DNA of 64,000 bases, taken from contig NC_017964.1 in assembly GCF_000219915.2 (NCBI RefSeq), forward strand, positions 1,798,001-1,862,000. The letters run 5' to 3'. The number at the start of each line of letters is the position of its first letter. Position 1 is the first letter of the stretch. Of the stretch, positions 29,398 through 40,072 are shown one piece after another. The position numbers and the translations under genes are program-made. This DNA is from Advenella kashmirensis WT001 (lineage in GTDB: Bacteria; Pseudomonadota; Gammaproteobacteria; Burkholderiales; Burkholderiaceae_B). The notes below the pieces were generated by a model, which was not told the DNA's origin, searched no databases, and saw only the letters and a list, made by a program, of their open reading frames with translations.

Positions 29398-29701
29398 TAA
29401 GCTGTATATCTGGTTGACTGAATGTTTTCTGGACGCGGGTTCGACTCCCGCCGTCTCCACCAACAGTGTATTTGCTGCTGTATCCATAAGACGGATTCAA
29501 GTATGCTGCTGATGGGGACGCCATGGTTTCGACAGGAAAAGATAGGAAGATCGGCAGCCGGTAGGCGATGACCGTAAATCAAGCAAAACCTTTAAATGCA
29601 AATGACGAAAGTTACGCATTAGCAGCCTAATACTGGCTAGCTAGGAGCTTTATCCACTTGGCAACAGAACGGATAAAAAAGGGAGCTTCGGCTCCCTTTT
29701 T
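29398..29701 (+). ncRNA. ssrA: transfer-messenger RNA, circularly permuted two-piece form
   Basis: The tRNA-like 3' half comes first. It has a T-arm (GCGGG TTCGACT CCCGC, 29435-29451), acceptor strand CGTCTCC (29452-29458), A, and encoded CCA (29460-29462). After 51 bases the 5' half starts with GGGGACG (29514-29520). This pairs fully with CGTCTCC, including the G3-U70 pair read by alanyl-tRNA synthetase. TGGTTTCGACAGG, the usual tmRNA 5' segment, follows. CAGGAAA can pair with TTTTCTG (29424-29430) as helix P2. The tag frame runs from GCA 29598 to TAA 29628-29630 and encodes ANDESYALAA. No T-arm or CCA occurs after the tag. The acceptor-piece start (about 29398) is approximate. Confidence 0.87.
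29676..29701 (+). terminator. rho-independent terminator of the tmRNA gene
   Basis: An 11-bp stem (AAAAAGGGAGC / GCTCCCTTTTT) is capped by a stable TTCG tetraloop and ends in T residues. Confidence 0.9.
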
Positions 29702-29804
29702 CATTGCGTGGCGAACATATGAGGTGGTTGGCTGCGGTTGCCTTGTCAAGGCGAGGTGTTGCATTGTCGGGAGTGTGTCCCTTGTATGCCAGATACCTGT
29801 TTTT

Positions 29805-30401
29805 TTAGCGGATTTCGTAAAGATAAAGTTCAACCCGCCGGTTTACGGCGCGTCCCTGCGCTGTCGAATTGCTCATGAGCGGGTCAATTGATCCCCGACC
29901 TTCGAGCTCAATCAGCACGCTTTTCACATTGCGTTGAATCAGATAATTGACAACGGCAGTGGCGCGTGTGATCGAGAGCGTCTGATTGGTAACCGGATCT
30001 CCCTGAGAATCTGAATGTCCGACTACCTTAATGCGCAAATAGGGCGACTCAGCGAAAGCGCCTGCCACGGCGTTGAGCACCGGCTTCATTTTGTTATTCA
30101 GGCGAGCGCTGCCGCCACGAAAGGCTGTTCCCCCGGGTAAAATCACACGCAGGCTGCCATCGCGCACCCGATTGACCTGAATGCCCAGATTCTGGGTATC
30201 GGAGGCACGAATCTGCCCGATAAGTTCGTTCCAGTTGCTTGGCGTAGTGACACTGCGCTGCATCACTGGCAGTCCGCTAGTGTCAACAGCAATGCCGCCG
30301 CCGGGGTTGTCCACGCCGCCATTGCCGAAAGATGCACAGGCCGATAGCAGCAATCCTGCCGTTGCCATCACCAGGGCCCGTATAAGCGCGCTCAGTTTCA
30401 T
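29805..30401 (-). CDS. OmpA-family lipoprotein (peptidoglycan-binding)
   Basis: ATG 30401 overlaps the gph stop (ATGA). The 198-residue protein has a lipoprotein signal (LLLSACASFG, Cys near residue 22) and a C-terminal OmpA-like domain. RIKVVGHSDSQGDPVTNQTLSITRA and GRGSIDPLMSNSTAQGRAVNRRVEL include the Asp and Arg that bind diaminopimelate in this family. It probably tethers the outer membrane to the cell wall. It is the last gene of ubiG-gph-this gene, all joined by ATGA overlaps. Confidence 0.85.
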   Translation of the reverse strand: MKLSALIRALVMATAGLLLSACASFGNGGVDNPGGGIAVDTSGLPVMQRSVTTPSNWNELIGQIRASDTQNLGIQVNRVRDGSLRVILPGGTAFRGGSARLNNKMKPVLNAVAGAFAESPYLRIKVVGHSDSQGDPVTNQTLSITRATAVVNYLIQRNVKSVLIELEGRGSIDPLMSNSTAQGRAVNRRVELYLYEIR

Positions 30402-31081
30402 GATTTTCCTATGCTTGCCTGTTCTTTGATTTTTACGACGGCATCCCATACATCTTCAGGCATAAGTGCAATCTGGTCAGCATCCCAGGCCTTTACTTCA
30501 TTAGCATCAACGCAATAGCCGTAAGCGGCGGCAACAGTCGGCATACCAGCTGCCTTGCCTGCGATGATATCACGTTCATCATCACCTACATAGATACAGG
30601 TTTCGGGCGCAACCCCGGCCAGTTTTGCGGCGTGCAGCAGCGGCGCAGGGTGCGGTTTGGAATAGGCCAGCGTATCGCCACAGACATTGGCTGCGCTGCG
30701 ATCGGTCAGTTGCAGATAATCGAACATCGGCAGCGACAGCGCTTCGGCCTTGTTGGTCACGATACCCCAGCGCAGGCCGGAATTTTCCAGTTTGCTAAAT
30801 AACTGTTCAATGCCCGGAAACAGCGTGGTATTCCGGGTCATGCAGGCGCGGTAATCTTCGAGAAACCGCAGGCGCGTTGGTTCGTAGTCTTCGTCGTCCG
30901 GGGTAAGCGCCAATGCGACCCTCAGCAGCCCGCGTGCCCCCTGCGATGCAACACAGCGCAGCATTTCATAAGGGAGTGGCGGCATTCCCCGATACTGGCG
31001 CTGCAGGTTTGCGGCGTGCGCCAGATCAGGAGCGCTGTCTGCCAGCGTACCGTCAAAGTCGAAAAGCACAGTGGTGATCAT
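30398..31081 (-). CDS. gph: phosphoglycolate phosphatase (HAD family)
   Basis: Gph removes 2-phosphoglycolate formed by DNA repair and oxidative side reactions. The 227-residue HAD protein has the nucleophile motif [15 protein letters not shown] at the start, GIVTNKAE (motif II), a lysine in [10 protein letters not shown], and [16 protein letters not shown] (motif III Asp pair). Its ATG overlaps the ubiG stop (ATGA). The ubiG-gph pairing is common in proteobacteria. Confidence 0.9.
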   Translation of the reverse strand: MITTVLFDFDGTLADSAPDLAHAANLQRQYRGMPPLPYEMLRCVASQGARGLLRVALALTPDDEDYEPTRLRFLEDYRACMTRNTTLFPGIEQLFSKLENSGLRWGIVTNKAEALSLPMFDYLQLTDRSAANVCGDTLAYSKPHPAPLLHAAKLAGVAPETCIYVGDDERDIIAGKAAGMPTVAAAYGYCVDANEVKAWDADQIALMPEDVWDAVVKIKEQASIGKS

Positions 31082-31803
31082 TTGTAGGTCGCCATCAGAT
31101 AGTTGACCGATGTGTCGTTGCTCAGTGAGTAGACATCGGTTATCGGGTTATATTGCATGCCTTTCATGGCCATGGGTTCCAGTCCGGCATTGCGGGCGCT
31201 GGCTGCCAGTTCGCTCGGGCGGATAAAACTGCTGTGGTTGTGCGTATTGCGTGGCAGCAGGTTAAGCACGTACTCGGCGCCAACGATGGCAAACAGAAAG
31301 GATTTGAAATTGCGGTTCAGCGTGGAAAAAAAGACCAGCCCGCCAGGTTTGACCAGCGTGGCGCAGGCGCGGACAATGGAACCCGGATCGGGCACATGTT
31401 CCAGCATTTCCATGCAGGTCACAATGTCGTATTGGGCGGGACGCTCGCTGGCGATCTGTTCTGCGCTGATATTTCGGTATTCCACCTGTACGCCGCTTTC
31501 CAGACCATGCAGGCGAGCTACATTCAGGGATTTTTGCGCCAGGTCGATACCGGTGACCGATGCGCCGCTGGCAGCCATGCTTTCGGCAAGAATGCCGCCG
31601 CCACAGCCGACATCAATGATGGTCTTGCCCCCCAGACCGCCGGCCAGAGACGAGATCCACTCCAGGCGCAACGGGTTAATGGCGTGCAGGGGTTTGAACT
31701 CACTGGTGGGGTCCCACCATTTTGCCGCAAGGTCGCCAAATTTATCCAGTTCGGCCTGACTGGCATTGACGGGCAGGGAAGAGGGCGTGCTGGTCTGTGA
31801 CAT
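31078..31803 (-). CDS. ubiG: ubiquinone biosynthesis O-methyltransferase
   Basis: UbiG does both O-methylations of ubiquinone synthesis with S-adenosylmethionine. The 241-residue protein has the entry [22 protein letters not shown], the SAM motif [30 protein letters not shown], and [11 protein letters not shown]. It is the first gene of the ubiG-gph-lipoprotein operon on the minus strand; its promoter should lie in 31804-31930. Confidence 0.93.
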   Translation of the reverse strand: MSQTSTPSSLPVNASQAELDKFGDLAAKWWDPTSEFKPLHAINPLRLEWISSLAGGLGGKTIIDVGCGGGILAESMAASGASVTGIDLAQKSLNVARLHGLESGVQVEYRNISAEQIASERPAQYDIVTCMEMLEHVPDPGSIVRACATLVKPGGLVFFSTLNRNFKSFLFAIVGAEYVLNLLPRNTHNHSSFIRPSELAASARNAGLEPMAMKGMQYNPITDVYSLSNDTSVNYLMATYK

Positions 31804-31936
31804 AGGCAGTGGTGGAAAGTGATACCGTGTGTATATGAAAGTGATAGCTGCATTTTACACCACTGGGGATCGCAGGGGAGACAAGCTCGGGCAATCGGGT
31901 CCAGAGAACGCGCCAGGGATGGATTTCGCCAGACGT

Positions 31937-31965
31937 AAAAAAGGCTCCTTGAAGGAGCCCTTTTT
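31937..31965 (-). terminator. rho-independent terminator after ompA
   Basis: A 7-bp stem GGCTCCT/AGGAGCC with loop TGA is followed on the minus strand by six T residues (A run 31937-31942). T residues on the other side make it potentially bidirectional. Confidence 0.88.
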
Positions 31966-32001
31966 ACTGCTACTAGGAGCCTTTTTGCAGGAGACGCTGG
32001 A

Positions 32002-32562
32002 TTAGCGGCGTGTACCTACGATTTCGATCTCTACGCGACGGTTTTTAGCACGGCCTTCGCGAGTTGTGTTGGAGGCAACAGGTTGTGTTTCACCACGGCC
32101 GGAAGCAATGATCTGGTCAGCAGGAACACCACGGGAGATCAGGTAGTTCTTGACTGAAGCAGCACGGCGCTCAGACAGTTTCTGGTTGTATGCATTGGTA
32201 CCAACAGAATCGGTATGACCAGTAGCGATCAGAGATTCCAGGTTCAATTGAGTAACTTGCTGGGCAACTTGATCCAGAATGTTACGGCCTTCTGGTTTGA
32301 GTGTTGCTTTGTCGAAGTCGAAGAATGTATCAGCGTTGAAGGTTACTTTGTTGGCAACGACTTCAGCTTGAGGAGCGCCACAACCTTGAGCTGCGGTTGC
32401 GGGTGTCCAGAAATTGTCGCGCCAGCAGTGTTCATTCGTGCCGTTCATCCAGACCAGACCGTATGGATTAACCCAGTTATCGACGGTTTGCGCTGATGCT
32501 ACACCTGACGTTGCGGCTGCAACAACGGCGAATGCCAATGCGAATTTAGAGGGTTTGTTCAT
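32002..32562 (-). CDS. ompA: OmpA-family outer-membrane/cell-wall protein
   Basis: The 186-residue protein has a signal peptide (FALAFAVVAAATSGVASAQ) and a short N-terminal part with NGTNEHCWRDNFWTPATAAQGC. The OmpA C-terminal domain follows: DTFFDFDKATLKPEGR, SLIATGHTDSVGTNAYNQKLSERRA and SNTTREGRAKNRRVEIEIVG. It has no eight-strand barrel, so it is the short betaproteobacterial form. Codon use is biased (many GTT, ACT, CGT), which suggests high expression. It is followed by a strong terminator. Confidence 0.9.
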   Translation of the reverse strand: MNKPSKFALAFAVVAAATSGVASAQTVDNWVNPYGLVWMNGTNEHCWRDNFWTPATAAQGCGAPQAEVVANKVTFNADTFFDFDKATLKPEGRNILDQVAQQVTQLNLESLIATGHTDSVGTNAYNQKLSERRAASVKNYLISRGVPADQIIASGRGETQPVASNTTREGRAKNRRVEIEIVGTRR

Positions 32563-33048
32563 GTTTCTCCTCGTTGAGCTTGATAGCTAAAAGTTGACTC
32601 GCAGCGAAACCCGCCGCAGATTGAAATTCAGGGTCAGTATAGCAACGCTTGGATATGGATTCAAAGGGTTGCACTAGTTTTCCCTTGTTCGTGGTTCAAT
32701 CTTAAGCGATTTTTGAAGTCTTTGCCGAGACTAAGTCCTACATTTTTAAGGGAACTTTCCAATATTGTCTCTTATGCACCAAATTTGTTGGATTTCAACC
32801 ACAAACCCTGTTTCAAATTTGCTGCAAAAGCGCATTGTCCGAAGCAAGCACCTGAAGGAAATGAAAAATTAAAGCTCAATACTTAAAGTAAAGTCTCAAA
32901 TATATAAAGAGGCCATAAATGTTCACATTACGCGTGTTCCGGTGCGCTGAACGGGCTGTAACAATGATAGAATGACGGATTCGCCCCGCGTGCGAGACCG
33001 GAAAACGCCTGCCGGATTTTCTGACGTTGTATCAAATCAAAATAAGTT
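32563..33048. other. divergent intergenic region between ompA and gyrA
   Basis: This stretch of about 486 bases is AT-rich and has no convincing coding frame. It must hold the strong promoter and leader of ompA (minus strand) and the promoter of the gyrA operon (plus strand). I cannot place the -35/-10 boxes with confidence. Confidence 0.5.
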
Positions 33049-35763
33049 ATGAGTACTATGGATTCTTTTGCCAGGGAAACCCTGCCAATATCGCTAGAAG
33101 AGGAAATGCGCCGAAGCTATCTTGATTACGCCATGAGCGTAATTGTGGGCCGGGCGCTTCCCGATGTCAGGGATGGGTTAAAGCCGGTGCACCGCCGGGT
33201 GTTGTTTGCCATGCACGAGCTGAACAACGACTGGAATCGGGCTTACAAGAAATCCGCTCGTATTGTCGGTGATGTTATCGGTAAGTATCACCCCCATGGT
33301 GACCAGGCGGTGTACGACACCATCGTGCGCATGGCGCAAGACTTTTCCTTGCGCTATATGCTGGTAGACGGGCAGGGTAACTTTGGTTCGGTCGACGGCG
33401 ACAGTGCGGCTGCCATGCGTTATACGGAAATCCGCCTGGCCAAAATTGCGCACGAACTGCTGGCCGATATCGATCAGGAAACAGTCGATTTTGGCCCGAA
33501 CTACGATGGTAGTGAGCAGGAACCGCTGTTGCTGCCTTCGCGCGTACCGAATCTGCTGGTCAACGGCAGCTCAGGTATTGCCGTCGGCATGGCAACCAAT
33601 ATACCGCCGCACAACCTGAGCGAAGTTATCGACGGTTGCCTGTATTGCCTGCGTAATCCGGGCTGCACGCTGGATGAACTGATCGAACTGATTCCCGCAC
33701 CCGATTTCCCCACCGGCGGTATTATTTACGGCATTACCGGGGTGCGCGAGGGCTACCGCACAGGACGCGGACGTGTCGTGATGCGCGCCAAAACCCATTT
33801 CGAAGACATGGAAAAGGGCAATCGTCAGTCCATCATCGTTGACGAGCTGCCATACCAGGTCAACAAAAAGACACTGCAGGAACGCATTGCTGAGCTGGTC
33901 AACGAGAAGAAAATCGAGGGTATTTCGGATATTCGCGACGAGTCTGACAAAGACGGCATGCGCCTGGTCATTGAACTGAAGCGCGGCGAAGTTCCCGAAG
34001 TCATTCTGAACAATCTGTTCAAACATACGCAATTGCAGGATACCTTCGGTATCAACATGGTTGCACTGGTGGAAGGGCAGCCGCGACTGCTTAACCTGAA
34101 GCAGATGGTCGAGTACTTCCTCAGTCATCGCCGGGAAGTGGTCACGCGCCGTACGGTATTTCAGTTGCGCAAGGCGCGCGAACGCGGTCATTTGCTGGAA
34201 GGCCTGGCCGTTGCGCTGGCCAATATCGATGAATTCATCGCGATCATCAAGGGTGCGCCTACGCCACCGGTAGCCCGACAGGAACTGATGGCACGTAACT
34301 GGGATTCGTCTCTGGTACGCGAGCTGCTGCTGCGGGCAGACGATGGCAGTGTGCTGGGTGGCAGTGCCGCCTATCGTCCGGAAACCCTGGCTGACATTTT
34401 CGGGCTGCAAAGCGATGGACTGTATCGTTTAAGCGACATCCAGGCTCAGGAAATCCTGAATATGCGCCTGCAACGCCTGACCGGGCTGGAGCAGGATAAA
34501 ATCGTCAATGAATACCGTGGAATCATGGACACCATTGCCGATTTGCTGGATATCCTGGCCAAACCCGAACGAATTACCGCAATTATTTCCGACGAGCTGG
34601 TTGCCATCAAGGCTGAGTTCTCGACCAACGCCAAGGATGTACGGCGTTCCGAAGTGGTCATGAATGCGACCGAACTGGATACCGAAGACCTTATTACTCC
34701 AGCCGACATGGTCGTGACGCTTTCCAATAGCGGCTATATAAAAAGCCAGCCGCTGTCCGAATATCGTGCACAGAAGCGAGGCGGCAGGGGCAAGCAGGCG
34801 ACGGCAATGAAAGAGGACGACTGGATCGATCAGTTGTTTATCGCCAACACTCACGATTTCCTGTTGTGTTTCTCCGACCGTGGCCGGGTGTACTGGCTCA
34901 AGGTTTGGGAAGTGCCGCAAGGAACGCGTGGTTCTCGCGGACGTCCGATCGTTAATATGTTCCCGCTGATAGATGGCGAGAAAATCACGGTTGTGTTGCC
35001 GGTGCGTGAATTTTCCGACACCAGCTTCGTGTTCATGGCAACGTCTCGTGGTACTGTCAAGAAAACCCCGCTGTCCGATTTCTCCAATCCGCGCAAGGCG
35101 GGCATTATTGCCGTGGCCCTGGACGAAGGCGATTATCTGATTGGCGCCGATCTGACTGACGGTGAGCACGACGTCATGTTGTTCTCCGATGCAGGCAAGG
35201 CAGTACGCTTTGACGAAAATGACGTGCGTCCAATGGGTCGCACTGCACGTGGCGTGCGCGGCATGAATCTGGACGGCGATCAGCAGGTGATTTCGCTGCT
35301 GGTGGCAGGTGACGAGTCTCAAAGCGTGCTGACCGCCACCGAAAATGGCTACGGCAAGCGTACCTCTATTTCGGAATATACACGTCACGGTCGTGGCACC
35401 AAAGGCATGATCGCCATCCAGACCAGCGCCCGCAACGGCAAGGTCGTAGGCGCTGTCCTGGTGAACCCGTCAGACGAAATCATGCTGATCACCACCGGTG
35501 GTGTTCTGGTTCGTACCCGGGTCTCTGAAGTGCGGGAAATGGGCCGCGCCACACAGGGCGTTACATTGATCAGTGTCGATGACGGCAGCAGTTTGTCTGG
35601 CGTACGTCGTGTGGTGGAAAGCGATGCCGATGTTGACGCCGATGAGGCTGACACACCTGCGTTGCCTGTCGCCGGGCAGCCGGATGCACCAGCCGACGGC
35701 AATAACGAGCCATCGGGCGATGCGCCAGGCTCAGAGACACCGGACACCGATACAGAGGCCTGA
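33049..35763 (+). CDS. gyrA: DNA gyrase subunit A
   Basis: GyrA cuts and rejoins DNA during ATP-driven supercoiling with GyrB. The 904-residue protein has the active-site Tyr125 in AAMRYTEIR, the quinolone-determining region [15 protein letters not shown], and the C-terminal beta-pinwheel with GyrA box QKRGGRGK. Gln86 stands where E. coli has Ser83; Asp90 matches Asp87. The C-terminus has a long acidic/Pro tail (about residues 860-904). No frameshift is seen. It heads the gyrA-serC-pheA-hisC-tyrA-aroA-cmk-rpsA-ihfB run. Confidence 0.97.
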   Translation: MSTMDSFARETLPISLEEEMRRSYLDYAMSVIVGRALPDVRDGLKPVHRRVLFAMHELNNDWNRAYKKSARIVGDVIGKYHPHGDQAVYDTIVRMAQDFSLRYMLVDGQGNFGSVDGDSAAAMRYTEIRLAKIAHELLADIDQETVDFGPNYDGSEQEPLLLPSRVPNLLVNGSSGIAVGMATNIPPHNLSEVIDGCLYCLRNPGCTLDELIELIPAPDFPTGGIIYGITGVREGYRTGRGRVVMRAKTHFEDMEKGNRQSIIVDELPYQVNKKTLQERIAELVNEKKIEGISDIRDESDKDGMRLVIELKRGEVPEVILNNLFKHTQLQDTFGINMVALVEGQPRLLNLKQMVEYFLSHRREVVTRRTVFQLRKARERGHLLEGLAVALANIDEFIAIIKGAPTPPVARQELMARNWDSSLVRELLLRADDGSVLGGSAAYRPETLADIFGLQSDGLYRLSDIQAQEILNMRLQRLTGLEQDKIVNEYRGIMDTIADLLDILAKPERITAIISDELVAIKAEFSTNAKDVRRSEVVMNATELDTEDLITPADMVVTLSNSGYIKSQPLSEYRAQKRGGRGKQATAMKEDDWIDQLFIANTHDFLLCFSDRGRVYWLKVWEVPQGTRGSRGRPIVNMFPLIDGEKITVVLPVREFSDTSFVFMATSRGTVKKTPLSDFSNPRKAGIIAVALDEGDYLIGADLTDGEHDVMLFSDAGKAVRFDENDVRPMGRTARGVRGMNLDGDQQVISLLVAGDESQSVLTATENGYGKRTSISEYTRHGRGTKGMIAIQTSARNGKVVGAVLVNPSDEIMLITTGGVLVRTRVSEVREMGRATQGVTLISVDDGSSLSGVRRVVESDADVDADEADTPALPVAGQPDAPADGNNEPSGDAPGSETPDTDTEA

Positions 35764-35801
35764 TTTTTTCAGAGTAAATCACCTTAATTTCAGGGTAAAC
35801 A

Positions 35802-36935
35802 ATGGGTACGCAATTTTGGAATTTTTCGGCCGGGCCGGCTGTCCTGCCCAAGCCTGTTCTGGAGCAGGCAGCCGCCGAAATGCTCGACTGGCGCGGCAGT
35901 GGCATGTCGGTCATGGAAATGAGTCACCGGGGCGCCGAATTTACGCAAATCTGCGACGAGGCTGAAGACGACCTGCGCACCCTGTTGGGCGTCTCTGACG
36001 ATTATGCCGTGATTTTCATGCAGGGTGGTGCCACGGCAGAAAACGCCATTGTCCCGATGAACCTGATTGCGCGCAATCCATCCAATAGCGCCGATTACGT
36101 TCTTACCGGCAGCTGGTCGGTCAAGTCACATAAAGAGGCGCAACGCTACGGCAATGCACGCGTAGCTGCTGCTGCTGATACAGACATGCAGATCGATGGC
36201 GTGACGTATGGTGCCTGGAGCTGGGTGCCGCCGCTTGATTCCTGGCGCGTACAGCCCGATGCCTCTTATCTGCATTATTGCAGCAATGAAACCATTGGTG
36301 GCGTGGAAATAGCGCAAATGCCTGATATGCAGGCGCTGGGTGTGCCTGATGTGCCGCTGGTGCTTGATGCGTCTTCGCATTTTCTGTCACGTCCGCTGGA
36401 TGTTTCCCGCACGGGCATGGTGTATGCGGGCGCACAGAAAAACGCAGGCCCTGCCGGCGTCACTATGGTGATTGTGCGTAGGGATATGCTGGGCCACGCG
36501 CTTGCATGCACGCCATCGGCTTTCGATTATGTGAACGTGGCAAAAGAGCGTTCCCGCTACAACACGCCACCGAGCTACGGCATCTACATTTGCGGGCTGG
36601 TGTTCAAATGGCTGCTCCAACTGGGCGGACTGGCTGAGATTGAAAAACACAACCTGGCCAAATCGCAAGCCTTGTATGCCCAGATAGATAGCAGCGATTT
36701 TTACGCCAATCCGATACAACCTGCGTTCCGTTCGCGCATGAATGTGCCGTTTACGCTGGCCAGCGAAGAGCTGACCAGTCGTTTTCTGAAAGAAGCCGCG
36801 CAACAACATCTGCTGGCGCTCAAAGGACACAAGTCTGTCGGCGGTGTGCGTGCATCCATCTATAACGCCATGCCCATGGAAGGCGTTACAACACTTATTG
36901 ACTTCATGAAAGAGTTCGAGCGCACGCATGGATAA
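35802..36935 (+). CDS. serC: phosphoserine aminotransferase
   Basis: SerC makes 3-phosphoserine (and 4-phosphohydroxythreonine for vitamin B6) by PLP-dependent transamination. The 377-residue protein starts [18 protein letters not shown], and has [26 protein letters not shown] and the PLP lysine in [12 protein letters not shown] (about residue 212). It starts 38 bases after gyrA, and its end overlaps pheA by 8 bases. Confidence 0.95.
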   Translation: MGTQFWNFSAGPAVLPKPVLEQAAAEMLDWRGSGMSVMEMSHRGAEFTQICDEAEDDLRTLLGVSDDYAVIFMQGGATAENAIVPMNLIARNPSNSADYVLTGSWSVKSHKEAQRYGNARVAAAADTDMQIDGVTYGAWSWVPPLDSWRVQPDASYLHYCSNETIGGVEIAQMPDMQALGVPDVPLVLDASSHFLSRPLDVSRTGMVYAGAQKNAGPAGVTMVIVRRDMLGHALACTPSAFDYVNVAKERSRYNTPPSYGIYICGLVFKWLLQLGGLAEIEKHNLAKSQALYAQIDSSDFYANPIQPAFRSRMNVPFTLASEELTSRFLKEAAQQHLLALKGHKSVGGVRASIYNAMPMEGVTTLIDFMKEFERTHG

Positions 36936-38015
36936 TTCACTACAGAATGCGCTCAAACCGCTGCGCGACAAAATTGACCAAATCGACCGCGATATTCTTG
37001 AACTGCTTAATCAGCGGGCGCAAACCGCAATCGATGTAGGTCGGGTCAAGCACGAGCATCAGGCTGACAGCGCCGTACTCAAGCCCGAGCGTGAAGCCCA
37101 GGTCATCCGGCGCTGCAGGAGCTCAATCGCTACGGTACCTTTACTGAAACTGGTGTGCGGGCCGTCTGGGCAGAAATCATTTCGGTGTGCCGAGGCCTGG
37201 AAAAAGGGTTGACCGTGGCCTATCTGGGTCCAGAAGGGTCGTTTTCCGAGCAGGCTGCCATGGAGTTCTACGGTCATTCGGTCCATGCGCTGCCGTGTCC
37301 GTCCTTTGATGAGGTGTTTCGTGCCGTTGAGGCAGGGCAGGCCGATGTCGGCATGGTGCCAGTGGAAAACTCCACCGAAGGGGCCGTCAACAGAACGCTG
37401 GATCTGTTTCTCAATTCCACCGTCAAGGTGCATGGGGTTCGCTCCATTCCCATCCGTCACTGTCTGATGAGCCAGCATGGAACCATGGATGGCGTCAAAA
37501 GCATCATGGCGCATCCGCAAGCACTGGCGCAGTGCCAGAAATGGCTGTCGCAACATCATCCGACGCTTGACATCGTGCCCGCAGCCAGCAATTCCGAGGC
37601 GGCCAGACATGCCGCTCAGGACGAAAGCGTTGCGGCAATCGCCGGCGAAACTGCCGCTGTTTTCTGGAACCTCGGGCTGGTGGCTTCAGGTATTCAGGAC
37701 GACGCCAATAACAAAACCCGCTTTCTGGCTATTGGCAATATTGAAACAGCGCCCAGCGGGCGCGATCAGACCAGCCTGATTTTTGCGGTGCCTAATCGCG
37801 TCGGTGCGGTATACGAGATGATCAGCCCGTTTGCGCGCAATGGCGTGTCAATGACCCGTTTCGAATCCCGGCCAGCGCGTACCGGTCAGTGGGAATATTA
37901 TTTTTATGTCGATGTATTAGGCCACTGTTCTGACGAGAACGTGGCCCGGGCGCTGGAAGAACTGAAACAGCAGTCCGCATTTTTTAAAATTCTGGGTTCC
38001 TACCCAATGCAATAG
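36928..38015 (+). CDS. pheA: chorismate mutase/prephenate dehydratase (P-protein; one-base frameshift)
   Basis: This bifunctional enzyme turns chorismate into phenylpyruvate for phenylalanine. The N-terminal AroQ-type mutase ([21 protein letters not shown]) is followed by the dehydratase ([46 protein letters not shown]). The C-terminal ACT domain holds [18 protein letters not shown], the phenylalanine-binding ESRP motif. The frame shifts near 37113 (CGG CGC TGC to CGG CGC CTG CAG) to restore [10 protein letters not shown]. Repaired length is about 362 residues. It overlaps serC by 8 bases. Confidence 0.93.
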
Positions 38016-38027
38016 AAGGTGATTTGA

Positions 38028-39164
38028 ATGTCCGGTATAGCCAATGGGTTCGGTATATCCAGTAATGTCGATGCAATGATGCCATACCAGGCAGGCAAGC
38101 CTATCGAGGATCTGGCGCGAGAGTACGGGCTTGATCCGGCCAGCATTGTCAAGCTGGCATCCAATGAAAATCCGCTGGGTATGTCCGATTCGGTGCGCCA
38201 GGCAATCAGCACCTTTCTTGAAAGCGTGCCTGGACAGGCGCTGGGTCGCTACCCCGATCCTAATGCCTTTTCACTCAAACAGGCGCTGGCGGCGCATTAC
38301 CAGGTCCCTGCCAACTGGCTGACTGTCGGTAATGGCTCCAACGATCTGCTGGAAATTATTTCGCTGGCCATTCTCGACCAACAGGCATCCTGCGTTTATG
38401 CCGAGCACGCATTCATTGTTTACCAGCTGGCAACGCAGGCGCGCGGCGCCACCCATATTAAAGTGCCGGCGGCGAGTTACGGTCACGATCTACAAGCCAT
38501 GTTCGAGGCTATTGCCGACGATACACGTCTGGTCTTTATTGCCAATCCAAATAATCCCACCGGTACCTTCCATAGCGGCGAAGTAATCCGCAGTTTTGTT
38601 GAAAAAGTGCATGCCGCCTATGGCAATCGCGTCACTGTGGTGCTGGATGAAGCGTATAACGAGTATCTGGATCCGCAACTGCGGTTTGACAGTGCCCAAC
38701 TGGTCAGAGATTTTGCCAATGTCATTGTGGTCCGTACGTTTTCCAAAGCCTATGGTCTGGCAGGGATGCGCATGGGGTTTGCCATTGCGCGCCCGGAAAT
38801 GACTGACTACTTAAATCGCGTTCGCCAGCCGTTCAATGTGAATTTGCTGGCGCAGGTAGCTGCAGTTGCGGCACTCAAGGACACAGCGTTTCTTGAGAAA
38901 ACCTACGAACTGAATCGTGATGGCAAACGCTGGCTCTCGGCGCAGTTTACCGAAATGGGCCTGGAATTTGTCCCCAGCTTCGGCAACTTCATTCTGCTGC
39001 GTGTAGGCGATGCGGCAGCTGTCAATACAGCGCTGCTACAGCGAGGCGTCATCGTGCGCCCAGTTGTCGGCGACGGCCTGCCCGAGCATTTGCGCGTTTC
39101 TATCGGATTACCCGAGGAGAACGCCAAATTCATCAGCGCGCTCAAAGAGGTGCTGGGCAAGTGA
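38028..39164 (+). CDS. hisC: histidinol-phosphate/aromatic aminotransferase
   Basis: This PLP class-II aminotransferase of 378 residues works in histidine synthesis and, in this aromatic-cluster setting, probably also on phenylpyruvate and hydroxyphenylpyruvate. Signatures are KLASNENPLGMS near residue 45, NGSNDLLEII, ANPNNPTGT, DEAYNEY, and the PLP lysine in RTFSKAYGLAGMRMGF (about 240). It lies 12 bases after pheA. Its stop overlaps the tyrA start. Confidence 0.92.
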   Translation: MSGIANGFGISSNVDAMMPYQAGKPIEDLAREYGLDPASIVKLASNENPLGMSDSVRQAISTFLESVPGQALGRYPDPNAFSLKQALAAHYQVPANWLTVGNGSNDLLEIISLAILDQQASCVYAEHAFIVYQLATQARGATHIKVPAASYGHDLQAMFEAIADDTRLVFIANPNNPTGTFHSGEVIRSFVEKVHAAYGNRVTVVLDEAYNEYLDPQLRFDSAQLVRDFANVIVVRTFSKAYGLAGMRMGFAIARPEMTDYLNRVRQPFNVNLLAQVAAVAALKDTAFLEKTYELNRDGKRWLSAQFTEMGLEFVPSFGNFILLRVGDAAAVNTALLQRGVIVRPVVGDGLPEHLRVSIGLPEENAKFISALKEVLGK

Positions 39165-40072
39165 TGGCAAGCAAGGCCAGTGCGCAAGATGCGGCTGCAG
39201 CGCCGCAGCTTCGGATTCCGGTTCTGGCCGTCGTTGGCGTCGGCCTGATTGGCGGCTCACTGGCATTGTCGCTCAAGCGCAATGGGGTTGTCGGCAAGGT
39301 CCTGGGCATCAGTCAGGATCCGGCAAGCATCAACAAGGCGCTGGAACTGGGCATCATCGACACAATTGCGTCTTTCGAGCAGGTCTCGCAGGCAGACGTG
39401 ATCGTCATCGCAACGCCGGTTTCTGCATTTGAATCGGTATGCAATGCGATCAAGCCATTTTTAGCGCCACGCACGATCATTACCGATGTTTGCAGCACCA
39501 AGCAACAGGTGGCTGGCATGGCCCGACGCTCGCTGGGCGACCGCGTGAGGCAGTTTGTTCCCGGACATCCCATTGCAGGCGCTGAAACATCTGGCCCTGC
39601 CGCGGCCAATGCTTTTCTGTTTGAACAAAAGCAGGTTATCCTGGCGCCGTTACAGGAGAATGCGCCGGAGCAGATCGATCTGCTGACCCGGTTATGGGAA
39701 GCCTGTGGTTCCACTGTCAGTTCGATGGGCGCTGCAGCGCATGATCGCATATTTGCCGCCGTCAGCCATATGCCGCACTTTCTGTCTGCGCTTTATATGT
39801 ACAGCCTGCTGGATGCTGAGCAAGCCGATAGCAAGCTTAAATACGCGGGCAGCGGGTTTCGTGATTTCACGCGAATCGCCGCCGGTCCACCGGTCATGTG
39901 GCGCGATATATTTTCAAGTAATCGCGAGTGCATGTTAGAGGAAATTACCCGCTTTCAAGCGTGTCTGGAGCAAGCCCGGCAAATACTGGAGAGCGGCAAC
40001 AACGACGCGTTTGAGGCATGGCTGGCAGCCGCGGCCCAGGCGCGGCGAGATTGGGAGAATCCACCATCATGA
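39161..40072 (+). CDS. tyrA: prephenate dehydrogenase
   Basis: TyrA converts prephenate to 4-hydroxyphenylpyruvate for tyrosine with NAD(P)+. The 303-residue protein has the Rossmann motif VVGVGLIGGSLALSLKR (about 19-35) and DVIVIATPVSAF. FVPGHPIAGAETSGP holds the active-site His, and AVSHMPHFLSALYM and GSGFRDFTRIAAG follow. Two starts are possible, GTG 39161 (overlapping the hisC stop) and ATG 39164. The stop overlaps aroA (ATGA). Confidence 0.93.
   Translation: MMASKASAQDAAAAPQLRIPVLAVVGVGLIGGSLALSLKRNGVVGKVLGISQDPASINKALELGIIDTIASFEQVSQADVIVIATPVSAFESVCNAIKPFLAPRTIITDVCSTKQQVAGMARRSLGDRVRQFVPGHPIAGAETSGPAAANAFLFEQKQVILAPLQENAPEQIDLLTRLWEACGSTVSSMGAAAHDRIFAAVSHMPHFLSALYMYSLLDAEQADSKLKYAGSGFRDFTRIAAGPPVMWRDIFSSNRECMLEEITRFQACLEQARQILESGNNDAFEAWLAAAAQARRDWENPPS

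Noticed and set aside
29144..29582. Minus-strand frames across the tmRNA region
   Set aside because: They run through the structured tmRNA sequence and the end of the DUF1415 gene. The RNA evidence (T-arm, CCA, tag) is decisive.
33571..34410. 279-residue open frame antisense to gyrA
   Set aside because: It mirrors the codon structure of gyrA, has no ribosome binding site or family similarity, and lies fully inside a certain gene.
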